From Saururus chinensis (taxonomy: Eukaryota > Streptophyta > Magnoliopsida > Piperales > Saururaceae): DNA of 64,000 nucleotides. Where the stretch lies: NCBI GenBank assembly GCA_035235625.1, contig CP141142.1, positions 33,242,995 to 33,306,994 of the forward strand, in the 5' to 3' direction. Within the stretch, counting starts at the first letter, position 1. The number at the start of each line of letters is the position of its first letter. Under the pieces are notes generated by a model. It made no database searches. It worked only from the letters and a program-made list of their open reading frames with translations, and was not told where the DNA came from. Positions 24,596 to 36,302 of the stretch are shown one piece after another. The translations under genes and the position numbers were made by a program.

Positions 24596-24733
24596 ATTTC
24601 TCCTTCCAAAAATCTTGATTTTTTTATTGGTAGTAATATATCCTTTCTGAATGCAAGTCAATGGATAATTTCATCGTAGTTCATAACTAGCATGATCTAC
24701 ATCTTATAAAGCATATGTGTCATAAAGTTTGTA

Positions 24734-24921
24734 CTTCTTCCGTCCAGTCCTAAATTAATAACTTCATTTAGCAAAAATATTTGTTCTATATTAATATCAC
24801 CATTGGGTATTTAAAAAAAGAGTATCATAAGCTTATTTTCCCATCTATGAGACGTGGGTTTTACTATTCAATAAAAACCACTATTTTTCCAAATGTAACC
24901 ATTAATATTGGACGCAGGGAG
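24734..24921. mobile_element. Stowaway-like MITE, 188 bp, opposite orientation
   Basis: Flanked by TA (24732-24733 and 24922-24923). Left CTTCTTCCGTCCAGTCCTAA, right ATTAATATTGGACGCAGGGA. The core GAGACGTGGGTTTTACTATT is the inverse of the core of the copy at 24067. Confidence 0.8.
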
Positions 24922-27172
24922 TATAATTTTATAATTGATGTTTACTCAACATAGATGATGTATTATGCCCTAATATACATCTCCTTACACTGAGGTAGTT
25001 CTGTTATATGTATCGGAATTATACAGTTTGATAATTTTCACTAAAGAACTTTTTTACATGATTAGTTGTAGATGTGTGTAAATTCTTTGATAATTTTGCT
25101 GTTTAGGAAAGCAGTGTTGTCTGCGCATCACATATTGCGGGTGGATGAAGAGTTTGTTGTTTATATGTATAATTTAACATCGTAGTTATATGTCCATTTT
25201 TTCCCCATGATATGGTTGCTCCTTTCTGTTTTATGAGCAATGTCTTGTCTGCATGACTGGTTATCTTCTGAGAGAACCTGGAAATGATATTGTTGGTAAT
25301 GTTTTAGAATTAGGGGTGATGACATGTGTCCTCCTTGATGGTCCTTACCTCGTCCATTCTCATCACATTTTCTGCGAAATATTTGGATTTGGAATTTGGC
25401 TGACCTAGTGTTGAATGGGTTATCTGTTCACGAAATGCATATTTATTACAATTTATTTACAGGATACTGAGTCTCGGAAAACTGCCCTTAAGTAAACTCG
25501 TGATGTCAAGTTTTTTTATTCCGGAATTATTAAACTTTATTCAAGTAAATGAAGTTGTGAAAATTTTTAACTCATTGTGGGGCATTATTAAGTCCATTAT
25601 TACTCAGTTGAAAATTGGCAATTTGCAGGGGCAGAACCGGGGATTGTCCACCTGGAGCGAACTTCGTGCCTATCTCCTTATTTAGATGTTTACCAAGAAG
25701 TAGTTTGGCTGTCCCTTTATATGAGACAAATGGACTCCAAATGAATATTTTTGTACCATTTCCAGAATTCATTGGGGCCATTGGCCTTTCAGGTTCTGCA
25801 CTTGAGCTTTACCTGCCATTTATCTGCCATCTACCCTTCGCTTTCACTGTACTTTTATTTCCAAAGCAACTATATTGCCTGCAGCAGTATGCACCACACG
25901 GCAACGAACAGCCAGCTTTTCAATTTTCTGATGTTCATCCGACCAATTTTTGAGTTCAAACCGGCATGATATAGCTACTTTTAAGCTAGGATGGTTAAAT
26001 TACTCCAGCATTACGAGTTAAATCAAGATAGTCAAAATTGGGAAAGAATTGGTAGTGTTCTTATATGGATGCTTGCCGTAACCATTTCAAGCACTGAGGA
26101 TCATTTAAAGTAATAAGAATATTTATGTGATGTTGCTGTCAGAAGTTCCCTGCTACAAGAAAAGTCTATAACCTTTACACGGTGGTGACTTTCTACTTTC
26201 TACTAAGGTGGTTTGCGCGCCTGTGGATTTGGGATTAAAAAGAGTTATAAAAGAGTAAAGGAGTTGAGAGGTTAATATTTGTTTAATTGACTTAGTGAAT
26301 TATTAAATTATTTTTAAAATAAATAAGAGTTAAGAGTTTTAGTTTTTTTAAGTATAATTTTTTTATAGCAAAAGTAATAAAATTTAATAATTATGTACAT
26401 TTATAATCAAGCAATCAAATCATAAAATATTAAGAATTATACAAAGATTTAATATAAAAAATTTAAACTAGGGTAAAAAATTATAGCAATGGTTGAACAA
26501 CTAAATTAATTTATTATTAAGTAATACATTATATCGATACAAGTAAACCACTATTTTTTAATATTGACTAACTTAATTTTTTTTTATTTAAATCTTTAAT
26601 AAATTCTTTTCGTTGCTAACCTTTAAGTCTTTTTTCAAGCATTTAATTTTTTTTTACTTGTTTTGTCTTTGTTTCTTTCTAGCCTTCTCAAACGAGCTTA
26701 TTTTGTTTTTTGATATTAGCTTTGAGTTCTTCAATCCCTTATTGCTCAAGCTTTGTGTATATTGTATTGTGAAAATTTTTTCTTTTTTTAGCTAACTAAA
26801 TTGATTTTCAAAGTATGTAGCCAATAAAAAGTTCTATACTATAAAAAATCAATAGAGTAGGCTCATGATTTCTCTTTATACTAATAATAATTTTTTTTTT
26901 CATGTCCATAATACCTCTTATATAGATAAATAAGTTAGTTTAGATATTAGACTTCAAATAGGAATTAAATTTAACTCAGAATGACCCATTTTGGGAAATT
27001 TTAGGCTTGAACAATTGATCACTACAGTAATCGATCAATTGCCAACTCTTGGGTTCCTTTTGTGAAATATTGTAAAAACTATATAGTAATCAATTGATCG
27101 TTACTATTCATTGATCAATCATTGTTACAAAAACTTGCTACATTACTGTAGCAACATTCAAAATTTTCCTTA
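24922..27172. other. Intergenic region, no gene recognised
   Basis: 24.9-26.2 kb has ordinary mixed composition with short open frames that I cannot assign. 26.2-27.0 kb is extremely AT-rich. Near 27010-27120 several AATTGATC/GATCGATT words appear, resembling the LTRs of the copia family at 33 and 45 kb. That could be a decayed LTR piece. Confidence 0.45.
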
Positions 27173-28898
27173 TTAATGCTTGGGAAAATTATATAATTGA
27201 TATTAAAAAAATATTATTGAAATAGTGGAAATAGAAAAATAATTACCAAAATGGTATTTATTTTGGCCATGTAGGGAAGCCATGTGCTAGTGCTTGTGTG
27301 GTTTTTTTAATTTTTTTTTAAATTTCGTCATTCATAATGACGAAATCACCTAATTTGGGTTGTTTTGGGTTGGGTTAAGTGGATTTTGTCTTTGGCAAAG
27401 ACGAAATCAACTTAAAGCTGATTTCATCATTTGCAAGGACGAAATATCCTAAAAAGCCGATTTTGTCCTTCTCAAGGATAAATTTTGCGAGCTAATTACT
27501 TGCTTGCCAGTTCTCCTCCCAACTATTCTTCTTTTTTCCCCTCGGTGCTAGCGATTGTTTTTGCCAAGCTCCACCATCCGCTGCCAAGCCTTGCCCAGAT
27601 CCGCTGTTTACCATAGTTTTAGGGAAGAAGCTCTGCTCTCCTTTTCCCCCTCCCTAAGTCCCAACCCTAGCCGCCCATTGTAGCTATTGACCGATGCCAA
27701 CAAGTTGAGAAGCTGAGGCCCGTGACAACCATCAACAAGAACGAGATTCAGATCACCACATAGGGCCTGATTTTGACCTACATTAGCAACCTCCTTCAGG
27801 TTTGCCCCGTCTCCTCCTGTCTTGTTCATTTATCCTGGGGCTCTTATTTATTTATTTTTTTCTCAATGGGTTCAAAGTTGTTCAGTTTGTTGCTTAAACA
27901 GTTTTTGAATATGGATGTTTTCTGATTTCATAGTGGATGTGGATGAATTGAAATTGTGTGAAGTTGTATTCTTCCATGTTATATTTTTTGTGTAGTCTTA
28001 GGGGTAATTAAATCCTCGCCAGTGCTATTTTTCATTTTGTCATATTTTGATTATGAGCTTTATGATATTTGATTGGAATTGTGCTCTAGTGTTTGATTTT
28101 GTTTTCCTATTTTTTTTAAGTTCATATGTTAAGGGAGTTCAGCGGTTTGAAAGACAGAAAATGATAAGCTTTTACTTTTCTACGAATGAATTTTTAATGC
28201 AAATTGCAAGATGTAGAATCATGGCTCTTAAAAGTGATAAGTGTCAGTTGTTAACTTTAATTTTATCATTAATTGGGTGCATCATCAAATGGATCAAACC
28301 AATTCATTTTGTGCACAGTCTTTCCTTGTTATTGTTTCTCTTGTTAGAATCATTACAATAATTGAATGGATCGTGTTCCATCGAATGGTAAATTACCCCG
28401 CTTTCTTTTCATATAGTTTTTTTTACTTCCCTTGTTTATTATGTTAATCGGATTATTGGTCTTCATGTATGATTGTGTAGTAAGTTAATGATGAATGCTA
28501 ATATGCTTGACTTGCCTGCTGCAAGTGGCATTGTTTACTTGATTTTAACTTAGGGACATATATTTCCTTCGATGTATGCCAGACTAGGATCTCTTGTAAA
28601 ATCTACTTAATAAACTTTTTTTTACTCAACTATGATTGATGACTTTACGTTAGGAGGTACAGATTTTGATGAAAAAAAATTGGTTTGATTTTGTTGCTTA
28701 CATTACTCTGTCTTTTGGTTTTGATATCTATATAAAGATATTTGTGGATTGCTTGGTTAAGTTTGACTAATATATTAATCTCATATTTCATGAAGTAGTA
28801 ATTTTGAATAATTGTTTAATGTACTATTTCTATTATTTATTAGTTATGAATTAAGTAAATCGAGATGACTAGAGAAATAATTAGTTTTATGCTTCACC

Positions 28899-29347
28899 AT
28901 GAAGGAGTATCAGAGAGATTATTCATCAAGAAAACTTCTACTTATGATACACTTGAAATACAAGCAGTTAGCAAAGTTGGATGGGATCGAAGGAGATGAA
29001 AAATTATTCACCTTTCAACATTTGGATCGAGATCAACTCTACTATGTGCAGATGATAAGGCTTTATTTAGACAAATGTTTCACCATTCGTCCCACATGTT
29101 TGTATTCGAGCTATTTCTTGAAAAATAGGCTTGAGTGCCTAATGAAGGGCGTAGTGTAAGTAGGAGTTCACACAGGAGCTCACACAAGAGCACTCAAAGA
29201 AATATGAGCAGTGGAAGGCACTTGCAAATGCCAGTGGATGATAATGCGAAGGAAAATTTGTCCATGATAGTAGCATCAAACGAATCCCATAGGTCGTTTG
29301 CACCTTTTGACATGAAAGTGGACCTAATTGGAGGTAAGGTTTCTTAA
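28899..29347 (+). pseudogene. Uncharacterised coding-like segment inside the MULE
   Basis: Two overlapping frames (28899-29159 and 29135-29347) have Ser/His-rich and acidic-basic composition (for example SRSSHRSSHKSTQRNMSSGR). I recognise no domain. GGAG|GTAAGG at 29329-29338 is a good splice donor, and TATGTAAG before 29417 is an acceptor-like site. This segment could therefore be an upstream exon joined to the PMD part. Confidence 0.35.
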
Positions 29348-29415
29348 GATGTAAATCTTATAATTGTCAATGAAAATTAGGATATTAAATTATGAATTTT
29401 GTGTGTAATATGTAA

Positions 29416-30440
29416 GGTACATATCGCATGCACATGAGATATTTAGTATTAGAATGTAACAAGGTGGTGCATGGTTTGGAACTCAAAGCTCGATGGACAT
29501 TCATTACCCCTATATAGGTGTTGTACATACTGATGTTTGAGATTATAGAGATGCACATGCCTCATCGTGTGATGCTCCAATTTAACTTGGAGCAAGATAT
29601 CCCTCCTCGTACGGTAGACTTTATCCATCGGATCAATCGACAAGGCCACCACATTACCGACTAGGCTACACATCATGCAACATATATTGCTCGATGGGCT
29701 AATAAGAGAGCCACTATTATCTGAGGTGAGATGATTACAACATCGTGTGATGTTCGTAGCTTGTATATGCAGTGGTATTTGCCTATTGCATGAAGATATA
29801 TTCTACCACAAGATGATTAAGAAGAGGTGACCTATCAGCTTAGGGGCGCGTCTGAGGCAGCTTTGGTAAGTATATCTTAATTATATCATAATATTTATTA
29901 TTTATTATTTATATAATTTTTATTTTAATTTTTTAATAGCTTAGTTTAGCGCGATAGACACATACATATTTGACTCACATAATTAACACATATACTTCTG
30001 GTGAGGTCTTATTAGCATGATCACTAGGCACCATGAGGATGTCCTTCAGTTGGTTATTACATACATTCATTGACATTATCCCACCGACAAGGCAGCTCAG
30101 ACACCACTGAGACATGCTCTATTCACGGATATTCTATCTTAATATGCAGCACCTAGCTCTCTTCCTTTATTTTCACGAGCTTCAGCTTCGCATGATCGTC
30201 CACATTCATCATCTCCGGTTGCTGTAGATCTATCCCATACCCAACCAGTTGATATACCGATTCATATGATAATATATACTAGACGACAATGGGCAACTCA
30301 TGTAGATCCTATCCCATTATCTTTAAAGGTGTGTAATTGGGCGAGCCATCTGTTACTTATACGGACTAGGAGGAGCCACTAGAGCACCGTCGGGGTTGAG
30401 GTCGAGGTCGCAGGGGTAGGAGAGGTAGTTTACTTAGTTG
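29416..30440 (+). pseudogene. Plant mobile domain (PMD, MAIN-like/aminotransferase-like) gene remnant
   Basis: One frame from 29417 reads VVHGLELKARWTFI, then FEIIEMHMPHRVMLQFNLEQ, DIPPRTVDFIHRI and HHATYIARWANKRATI. This matches the C-terminal half of plant mobile domain proteins (the FEVVEWH.P.RVLRQFG..Q.IP block followed by H..YI..W..R). At least five in-frame stops occur, several at positions where the family has Trp or Arg, consistent with transition decay of TGG and CGA codons. The downstream Pro/Ser-rich and Arg-rich part (30130-30440) resembles PMD C-terminal tails. PMD genes are known both as host genes involved in silencing and meristem maintenance and as passengers of MULE and gypsy elements. 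Here it lies within MULE TIRs and is non-functional. Confidence 0.6.
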
Positions 30441-31039
30441 TTGTATGCTTGCTTTGTCAACCAAACATTTTGAGAACATTGTATCTAATTTATATATTTT
30501 ATAGACTTTCTAATCACTGGATGTGTGGATATTCATGTAATTTATATGTTAGTTGTGTGGATATTAGTGTGTTATATATGATGTTATAAAAGGGGAAGGG
30601 TTGCTTCCGAGTTCAATAAATATTATTTTTTTAATTTGATTTTGTCATTTACAAGGACAAAATTAGTGTAAACTCCAATTTTAGCCAAAAAAAGGGCCAA
30701 GGTAATTTTGTCCTTTTGAAGGACAAAATCTTCACAAAAAGTAGATTTTGTTATTGCAAAGGATGAAATCCACTTAAACCCAGCCCACTTCAGCCTAAAA
30801 GCAAAATAGTTGATTTCGTCCTTCACCTTGAAGAGCATTTTGTCCTTGTGAAGGACAAAATCAACTTAAAAAATGATTTTGTCCTTCTCAAGGACAAAAT
30901 CTTTTTTTTTTTTAAAGTTACGCAGGCTCCAGCGCTTGGCTGGTGCCTATGTGGCCAAAATGAACACCATTTTGATATTTATTTTTCTCTCTCCTCTATT
31001 TTGTTAAATATTTTTTTAATATTATTTATATAATTTCCC

Positions 31040-32639
31040 TTAATACATTTTTTAATCCCGATTAATTTTGAAAGAAAATTTTACCTACTTATGTAACTTT
31101 TTACTTATTTTTCACTCAATTTTTTTCTCACACTCTAATATGATAAACTTTTTATCTGAAGTATATGATGTAATGTGTGTACATATTTTTACCTATGAAA
31201 ATACTTCTGAGTCTTCTTATCTACTTTTACTTCACCATGTGATCTTGAGCAGTAAGCATTCTATTTTATGTTCAAATTACATATCAATTTGAAATTACTT
31301 TGTTCATCGAAATAAGTCAATAAAATATATATGACCACATATATTTTTATAGGGGTGCCCCTTTCAAGACGTGAATCCACTAAGAGCATTTCCAACATTG
31401 GCGTTTTTCATGGACACAAATTTGAGTGCTAGCTGAATTATACCTAGGTGTCATATCTTATGTGGAAATGGTGCCCTTCACTTGGGACTTCATTTTTGAA
31501 GTATTGAACTTCAAATATGTGTGTGTGTGTGTTTTTTTTTATTTAAATATTGTAGTCATCATATTCCAAGGTTTTGACTTCTCTTACTTGTATTTGACAT
31601 TTATAGTTGGACTTTACTAATTGTAAAATTATTACATAGGTAATTGGAGATGCCAATTTGAGCCACTTGAGCATCTCTAACAACTGAATTTGACATATGA
31701 CGCTCTAATTTGCTTCTAATAATTTTGAGTTTCTAGCTGTTGTGATTGTAGTTTTTAGATCTTAATTGTGTCGCACATTCAGCCTCGTGTAAAGAATTAT
31801 GATCAACTAATGAAACTCTTTAATCCAATTGAGTTGTCATCTTCTGGTCGGTATCTAGTTTAATTTAGAGCAACCTTACACTTGCAGCATGAGGCTAGTA
31901 TTCATTCTTGGGGGCCATTCGAAAAATTGAGCTCATTGTATTGGCTAGTATGGCCTTCATAATGTGGAATGTATCCTAAACCAAATCAAAACCCATGAAA
32001 ATCTCTTCAAAATGGATATATAATAGCTACATTTTTTTAGGCTCACATTACACAAAACTAAGAAACTACTTAGATTCACACTTAATTTTAAGAATCTTCT
32101 TAAGCCCATCCCATGACCATGAGAATTTGCTATTTTTACTTATGCACTACAGTCATCACATTGATAAAGATGTTCACCTAGCATCCGCTCACTTGGATGC
32201 TAGTTGCATTTGGGTTATAAAAGAGAGGCCATCAGATGGTCATCCAATGGCCTCTAATTGATCATCTTCTACAAAAAAGCCTGGATTTTTACGAGGATGA
32301 TCAAGTAAAGACTGTCAGATCATTATGCAACAACCAATCACTTATTCACCTGGCTAAAACTAGCATCAGGGTGATTGTATGCTAGCTTTTTCCTTGACAA
32401 AACGTTGCTTATAACTTAAATTTAGGATGATACTTTTCTTTGCACACACAAGTAGACATATTGAGAAATTCTAACTCAAATGCTAGGGATTTGATTCCTT
32501 TGATAAAATAACAGGTGCATACTTGAAGGAGTAGAATAAGGGAACTAATGTAAGAGTGAAGATTTGAATATTAATATGCTCTTCTTATATCCCACAAGCT
32601 CAAGGGATACCCCAAGGTTGAACACAAAGAATAAGAAAA
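31040..32639. other. AT-rich intergenic region
   Basis: No gene was found. A MITE-like unit is possible at 31383-31654. The sequence at 32400-32640 may be the end of the minus-strand copia remnant that follows. Confidence 0.45.
31383..31654. mobile_element. Possible small DNA transposon with GAGCATTTCCAACA end
   Basis: Left AAGAGCATTTCCAACATTGG, right AATTGGAGATGCC, an inverted pair of the common plant GAGCATCTCCAACA type. A second GAGCATCTCTAACAACTG end at 31669 suggests an adjacent relative. The inverted match is short, so confidence is low. Confidence 0.35.
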
Positions 32640-33097
32640 TGTAGAATTGGTAGGGATTTGGTGAAGATATCAACAATCTTAGTGTTGGTAGCATGAGCGA
32701 CAAAAATAGTGCCATTGGGAACCTACTCTAGAATAAAGTAGATGTGAATGTCGATGGACTTTGTCTAGCTATGATGATTCTTCGACATGTGAAGAGTGTG
32801 CTAATATTGTCACAATACAAGGTAGGAGAATCATGTAATTAGGAAACCTGAAGGAGCTAATGCAAATGGGAAACCATAGAACCTCCATTGCGGTGGAAGC
32901 AAGTGCCCGCACCCTATATTAAGCTTCAATGCTAGAATGAGAGACAATTGGTTGCTTCTTGGCACCCAATGAGCGAAGGTTGATAATAAAATAGATGACA
33001 TAACTTGTAGTGGGCTAATGACTTTTGAGGCATCCAACCTAGTCAATGTAAGAAAACACCCATAGAAAGAGGTTTGTGAATTGTTGAAGGTGAAGAC
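32640..33097 (-). pseudogene. Ty1/copia RNase H remnant
   Basis: The minus-strand reading gives, across frame breaks, WVFSYID, then SLGAKKQPIVSHSSIEA, then ALASTAMEVLWF. These are the copia RNase H region (DW.G....R.ST..., SKKQP.VS.SS.EAEY.ALA...E..W). Several stops and shifts are present. It points opposite to the copia pieces that follow at 33.1 kb, so it is from a separate insertion. Confidence 0.6.
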
Positions 33098-34262
33098 CAT
33101 ATTATTTGGAGAATGGTGAAGTCTGATTAGTATTCTAAATGGTAGATTGTGATGCCAGACTTGGGCAATCGATCACTAGTATTGGGTGATTGATCGATGA
33201 AGTTACTAGAAGATGAGTCGAATTTAATGTTCGATCTCTAGGCGCGAACAATTGATCAATAGAGTTACTAAAAGTTGCATTAGAAAAAAACCATATGACC
33301 GTAAATCCAAATGATCAATTTTTCAAGTTATTGGAAGCACACAAAAGCAAAAGTGATTGATCGACAGGCATGGGTGATCGATCAATTGAGACTAGAAACG
33401 CAGTTCGCTCTGATTTGGACTCATACTGATTGGCTATTTTGGGATTTCCTTCTTCAAATAGAAATACATGGGCTTGTACGTCTCTTGAGGTATTTAAGGG
33501 TTCTTAGAATCCTAAGGGGTTAGGTTGGAACATTGTAAAAACTTGAGCTTTTGGGAGTTGAGAGGGAATGAGTGCTTGAAAGCTATAATCTTCTCATATG
33601 TACTATTCTTGTAACTAATAGTGGATTTGTGTGATGGGTGGAGGTTAGCACAATGCTAGAACACCTTAAATCTTCTGTTATTCCCTTGTTACATTTGTTT
33701 ATTGTTGAAGGTCTTATGTTGTTTCCCCAACAATTGGTAGCTGAGGAAAAGTTCAACAATAGAGGACAGAGGGAAGTTGAAGATTGAGAAGGTTAATTAC
33801 ACAAATTTTGCGTTTTGGTGCATGCAAATTGAATAGTATCTATATCAAAAGGATTTGTGGCAACCTATTGGAGGAACTAGAAAAGGTGTCAAAAGATGAA
33901 TGATAAATTCTAAATAGAAATGCCCTTGGAACCGTGTGCCTTGATCTCACAGCGTAGGTTGCTTCAAATGTGTTAAAGGTAACTTCTACTAAAGTTTTGT
34001 TTGATGCTTTAAAATAGTTATATGAAATGCTTGCTACTATGATCAAAATTTATCTAGTTAAGAAGTTGTTTGAATTGAAGTTTGATGAAGATGAGTTAGA
34101 TGGGATAAGATGAGTCAATGCCATCTCATCTCAACACCTTCAATAATCTAATGAACCAATTGGAGGTAGTAGATGTCTAGTTTGATGAAGATGTAAAAGC
34201 TATTACTTTATTGAATTTTTTGCCAAAGAGTTTGGAGTCCGTTGCATCCTAGGATTTTAGAA
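33098..34262 (+). mobile_element. Ty1/copia fragment: PPT end, LTR, primer-binding site, partial gag
   Basis: 33098-33147 matches the last internal bases of the element at 45.5 kb (TTATTTGGAGAATGGTGAA). The LTR spans about 33148 (TGTGATG) to 33729 (TTTCCCCA), then a primer-binding-like TTGGTAGCTGAGG. Gag-like frames follow from about 33755 (UBN2/gag_pre type, including FWCMQIE and SHLNTFNNLMNQLEVVD) and break near 34262. LTR text is shared with 45544-46205, including GGTTAGCACAATGCTAGA opposed to GGTTAGCTCAGTGCTAGA. The LTR is rich in GATCGAT words. Non-functional. Confidence 0.7.
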
Positions 34263-36120
34263 GCATATATTAAAGTTTTAATAAAAAATATTTATACCTG
34301 AGTTTGCTCGGGCCCACGACGGGATTTATTTACCATAAGTATGATATAAAATTTAGTTTCCCAAAAGTTATCATTTATGTGCAAACACATTTGGAGAAAA
34401 ATAATAAGTGTTCTTACTTAGATGTATGGTGCAGTTGAAATATTTGAAATCATCTTGAAAACTTGCAAGTAGGCTATTCTACTCGTATATTAAGCTTTGC
34501 TGGATCTTGCAAGGTTTAGGGGGTAGTGAATATTTTAAAATACTCAGTAAGAGAGGTTATACTATTAGGCATAAAGTAACACATGATTGTTTCAAAACTT
34601 ATAATATAAATAATACTTTTGTAAAAATATGGTGTACCTCTCATCCAAAACCACCCCTAGAGCTTATTACTACATATGCTCCTCCATGGATCATTACAAA
34701 AATACCTCGTACTTGTGGAGAGAAGAGCCACCTATGCTCATGTAGCCCTGGGATCAAGAGAGTAGAGAGCCTTCCCTTGATAATGTTTACCCTAGTATAT
34801 GTAGCCTTCTTAATGGTTCCCGCCCTTCGTTAGGGGTTAATTTGGGTTCCCGCCCCTCGTTAGGGGCTAACTAGGCTAATATGTGTATCATGCATCCGAT
34901 TTCCCTTCGGATTATAGCTGTGAACTTCTCTATTTACAAAGCTTTGTTGGTATGTCTACCAAGCTCAGGACAATAAATTAATCCTAAGTTCTTAGGCTCA
35001 TAAAAGGTTGTTTTTCTTTCAAAATATTCTATTTTAATGTTAATCCTTTTAAAAATTATATCTTTGCTCTACAAGCCATGAGAACGTTACTAATAATGGC
35101 TAAAAAGATAGGGTTGACTGCTCATTCCAATGAGATAGTTATCCTTTCTTCATCCTATTTCTAAAACTCGATTACCATGCTTGTACGTATGTTCAAAAAT
35201 AATCTTGAGAATAATCCTTTTGACAAGGATGAGTTCTCTAAAACCACCTTTTAAACATACTGTACTTTATTCATAATGAAAACAGTGACAAATATATATT
35301 TTCTCTATCTCACACACTACAATGTGTATAATATATAATCGAAATCTAAGGATAAACTATTCGAAAAAATGAATATACGAGGCAATCATAAAAATTATAA
35401 TATATAAATCATATTTTATTCCACTGGATAATCATTCAAAAAATTGAACATATGCGTAAAAGTCTTAAAACATAACTTGAAATTAACTTTAACGCATAAC
35501 ATGGTAGAGTCATGCATATATTAAGTTTAAAAGACAACCAAATTAAACATTATGCCATAAGATAGGAGCTCTTCGCAATAGTTTGAAGGCTACAAGCCAA
35601 ACTCTCTATACTTGGACATCAAATTTCTGAGCTTTAAAGCTCTCTAACTAGAAATAACCCAACTACAATGTTTGATATGCTCGATTTAGGTAAGAACACC
35701 TCTTGAGCGACTCAATTTGGACTTCAAACGACTCAACATTTGGTAAAAGAAGTTTGAATACGAGGACAAGGAATTCCTTATGAGGTTTCTCTACTTTAGA
35801 GTAATAAAATCTTGTAAATAACCCCTCAATTGAGTAGAATGTCTTCAATTTAGTCAAAAACGCATTTTGAATGGACTAAATTGATAATTAAATTTATTAT
35901 AATAAATGGGAGATAAGATACCATTATGAGTGACAATATCTCTCTAACAATATACAATGAACCATCTTAATAAACTAAATAGATAAAATAAAAAAATAAA
36001 TCAAACTTTAAACTTGCTATTAATGACTATCGGCTATCAACACCTATGAGTACATATAACAAATTAAACACTTAGTTTGTTTTACAAGCTTATAAAAACT
36101 GTATTGTAATTTAATATTTT
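34263..36120. other. Anonymous AT-rich region, possible minus-strand gypsy LTR remnant
   Basis: No gene was found. Read on the minus strand, 34480-34560 has ACTGAGTATTTTAAAATATTC and nearby words like those near the 3' part of long gypsy LTRs (compare GAGTATTCTTATATACTCAT at 10302). Termini could not be fixed. Confidence 0.35.
34815..34873 (+). repeat. 30-bp tandem duplication, GC-rich
   Basis: GGTTCCCGCCCTTCGTTAGG at 34815 is repeated as GGTTCCCGCCCCTCGTTAGG at 34845, with TTAGGGG ends in both. Confidence 0.8.
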
Positions 36121-36302
36121 CTCTTTCTAATATTAATAGCTACATTTGAAAAAATAATTATATTTATTAAATGGTAAAATCCACATATAGGAGAAGAGAA
36201 AATAAGCTTATGATAGTCTTTTTTAAGTATCAAATTATTTAAATTGAACAAAATAGAATTCTTAATATATAATAGTTTTTTTGCCAAATGGAGACAATAT
36301 TA
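36121..36302. mobile_element. Degraded Stowaway-like MITE
   Basis: CTCTTTCTAATATTAATAGC at the left, the core AATGGTAAAATCCACATATAG, and CCAAATGGAGACAATATTAT at the right match the long-form family at 24067. The right TIR is eroded. Confidence 0.6.

Larger units (their letters stand above)
27182..31039. mobile_element. Mutator-like element (MULE) with long TIRs carrying a plant mobile domain gene remnant
   Basis: The left end GGGAAAATTATATAATTGAT and the reverse complement of the right end (GGGAAATTATATAAATAATA) start inverted repeats that stay alignable for about 300 bases. They include TTTATTTTGGCCATGT opposed to TTCATTTTGGCCACAT, and many GATTTTGTCCTT/AAGGACAAAATC words. The flanks TTAATGCTT (27173-27181) and TTAATACAT (31040-31048) match at 7 of 9, the size expected for a Mutator duplication. 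No MuDRA-type transposase was recognised. The interior has a leader-like CT/GC-rich part (27540-27830), then AT-rich sequence, then a decayed plant mobile domain gene. It is best seen as a non-autonomous MULE carrying host-like coding sequence. Confidence 0.75.

Noticed and set aside
25500-25969. Cluster of overlapping frames suggesting a small gene
   Set aside because: Frames of 60-112 codons lack conserved motifs, splice-consistent neighbours or codon bias, and both strands are open.
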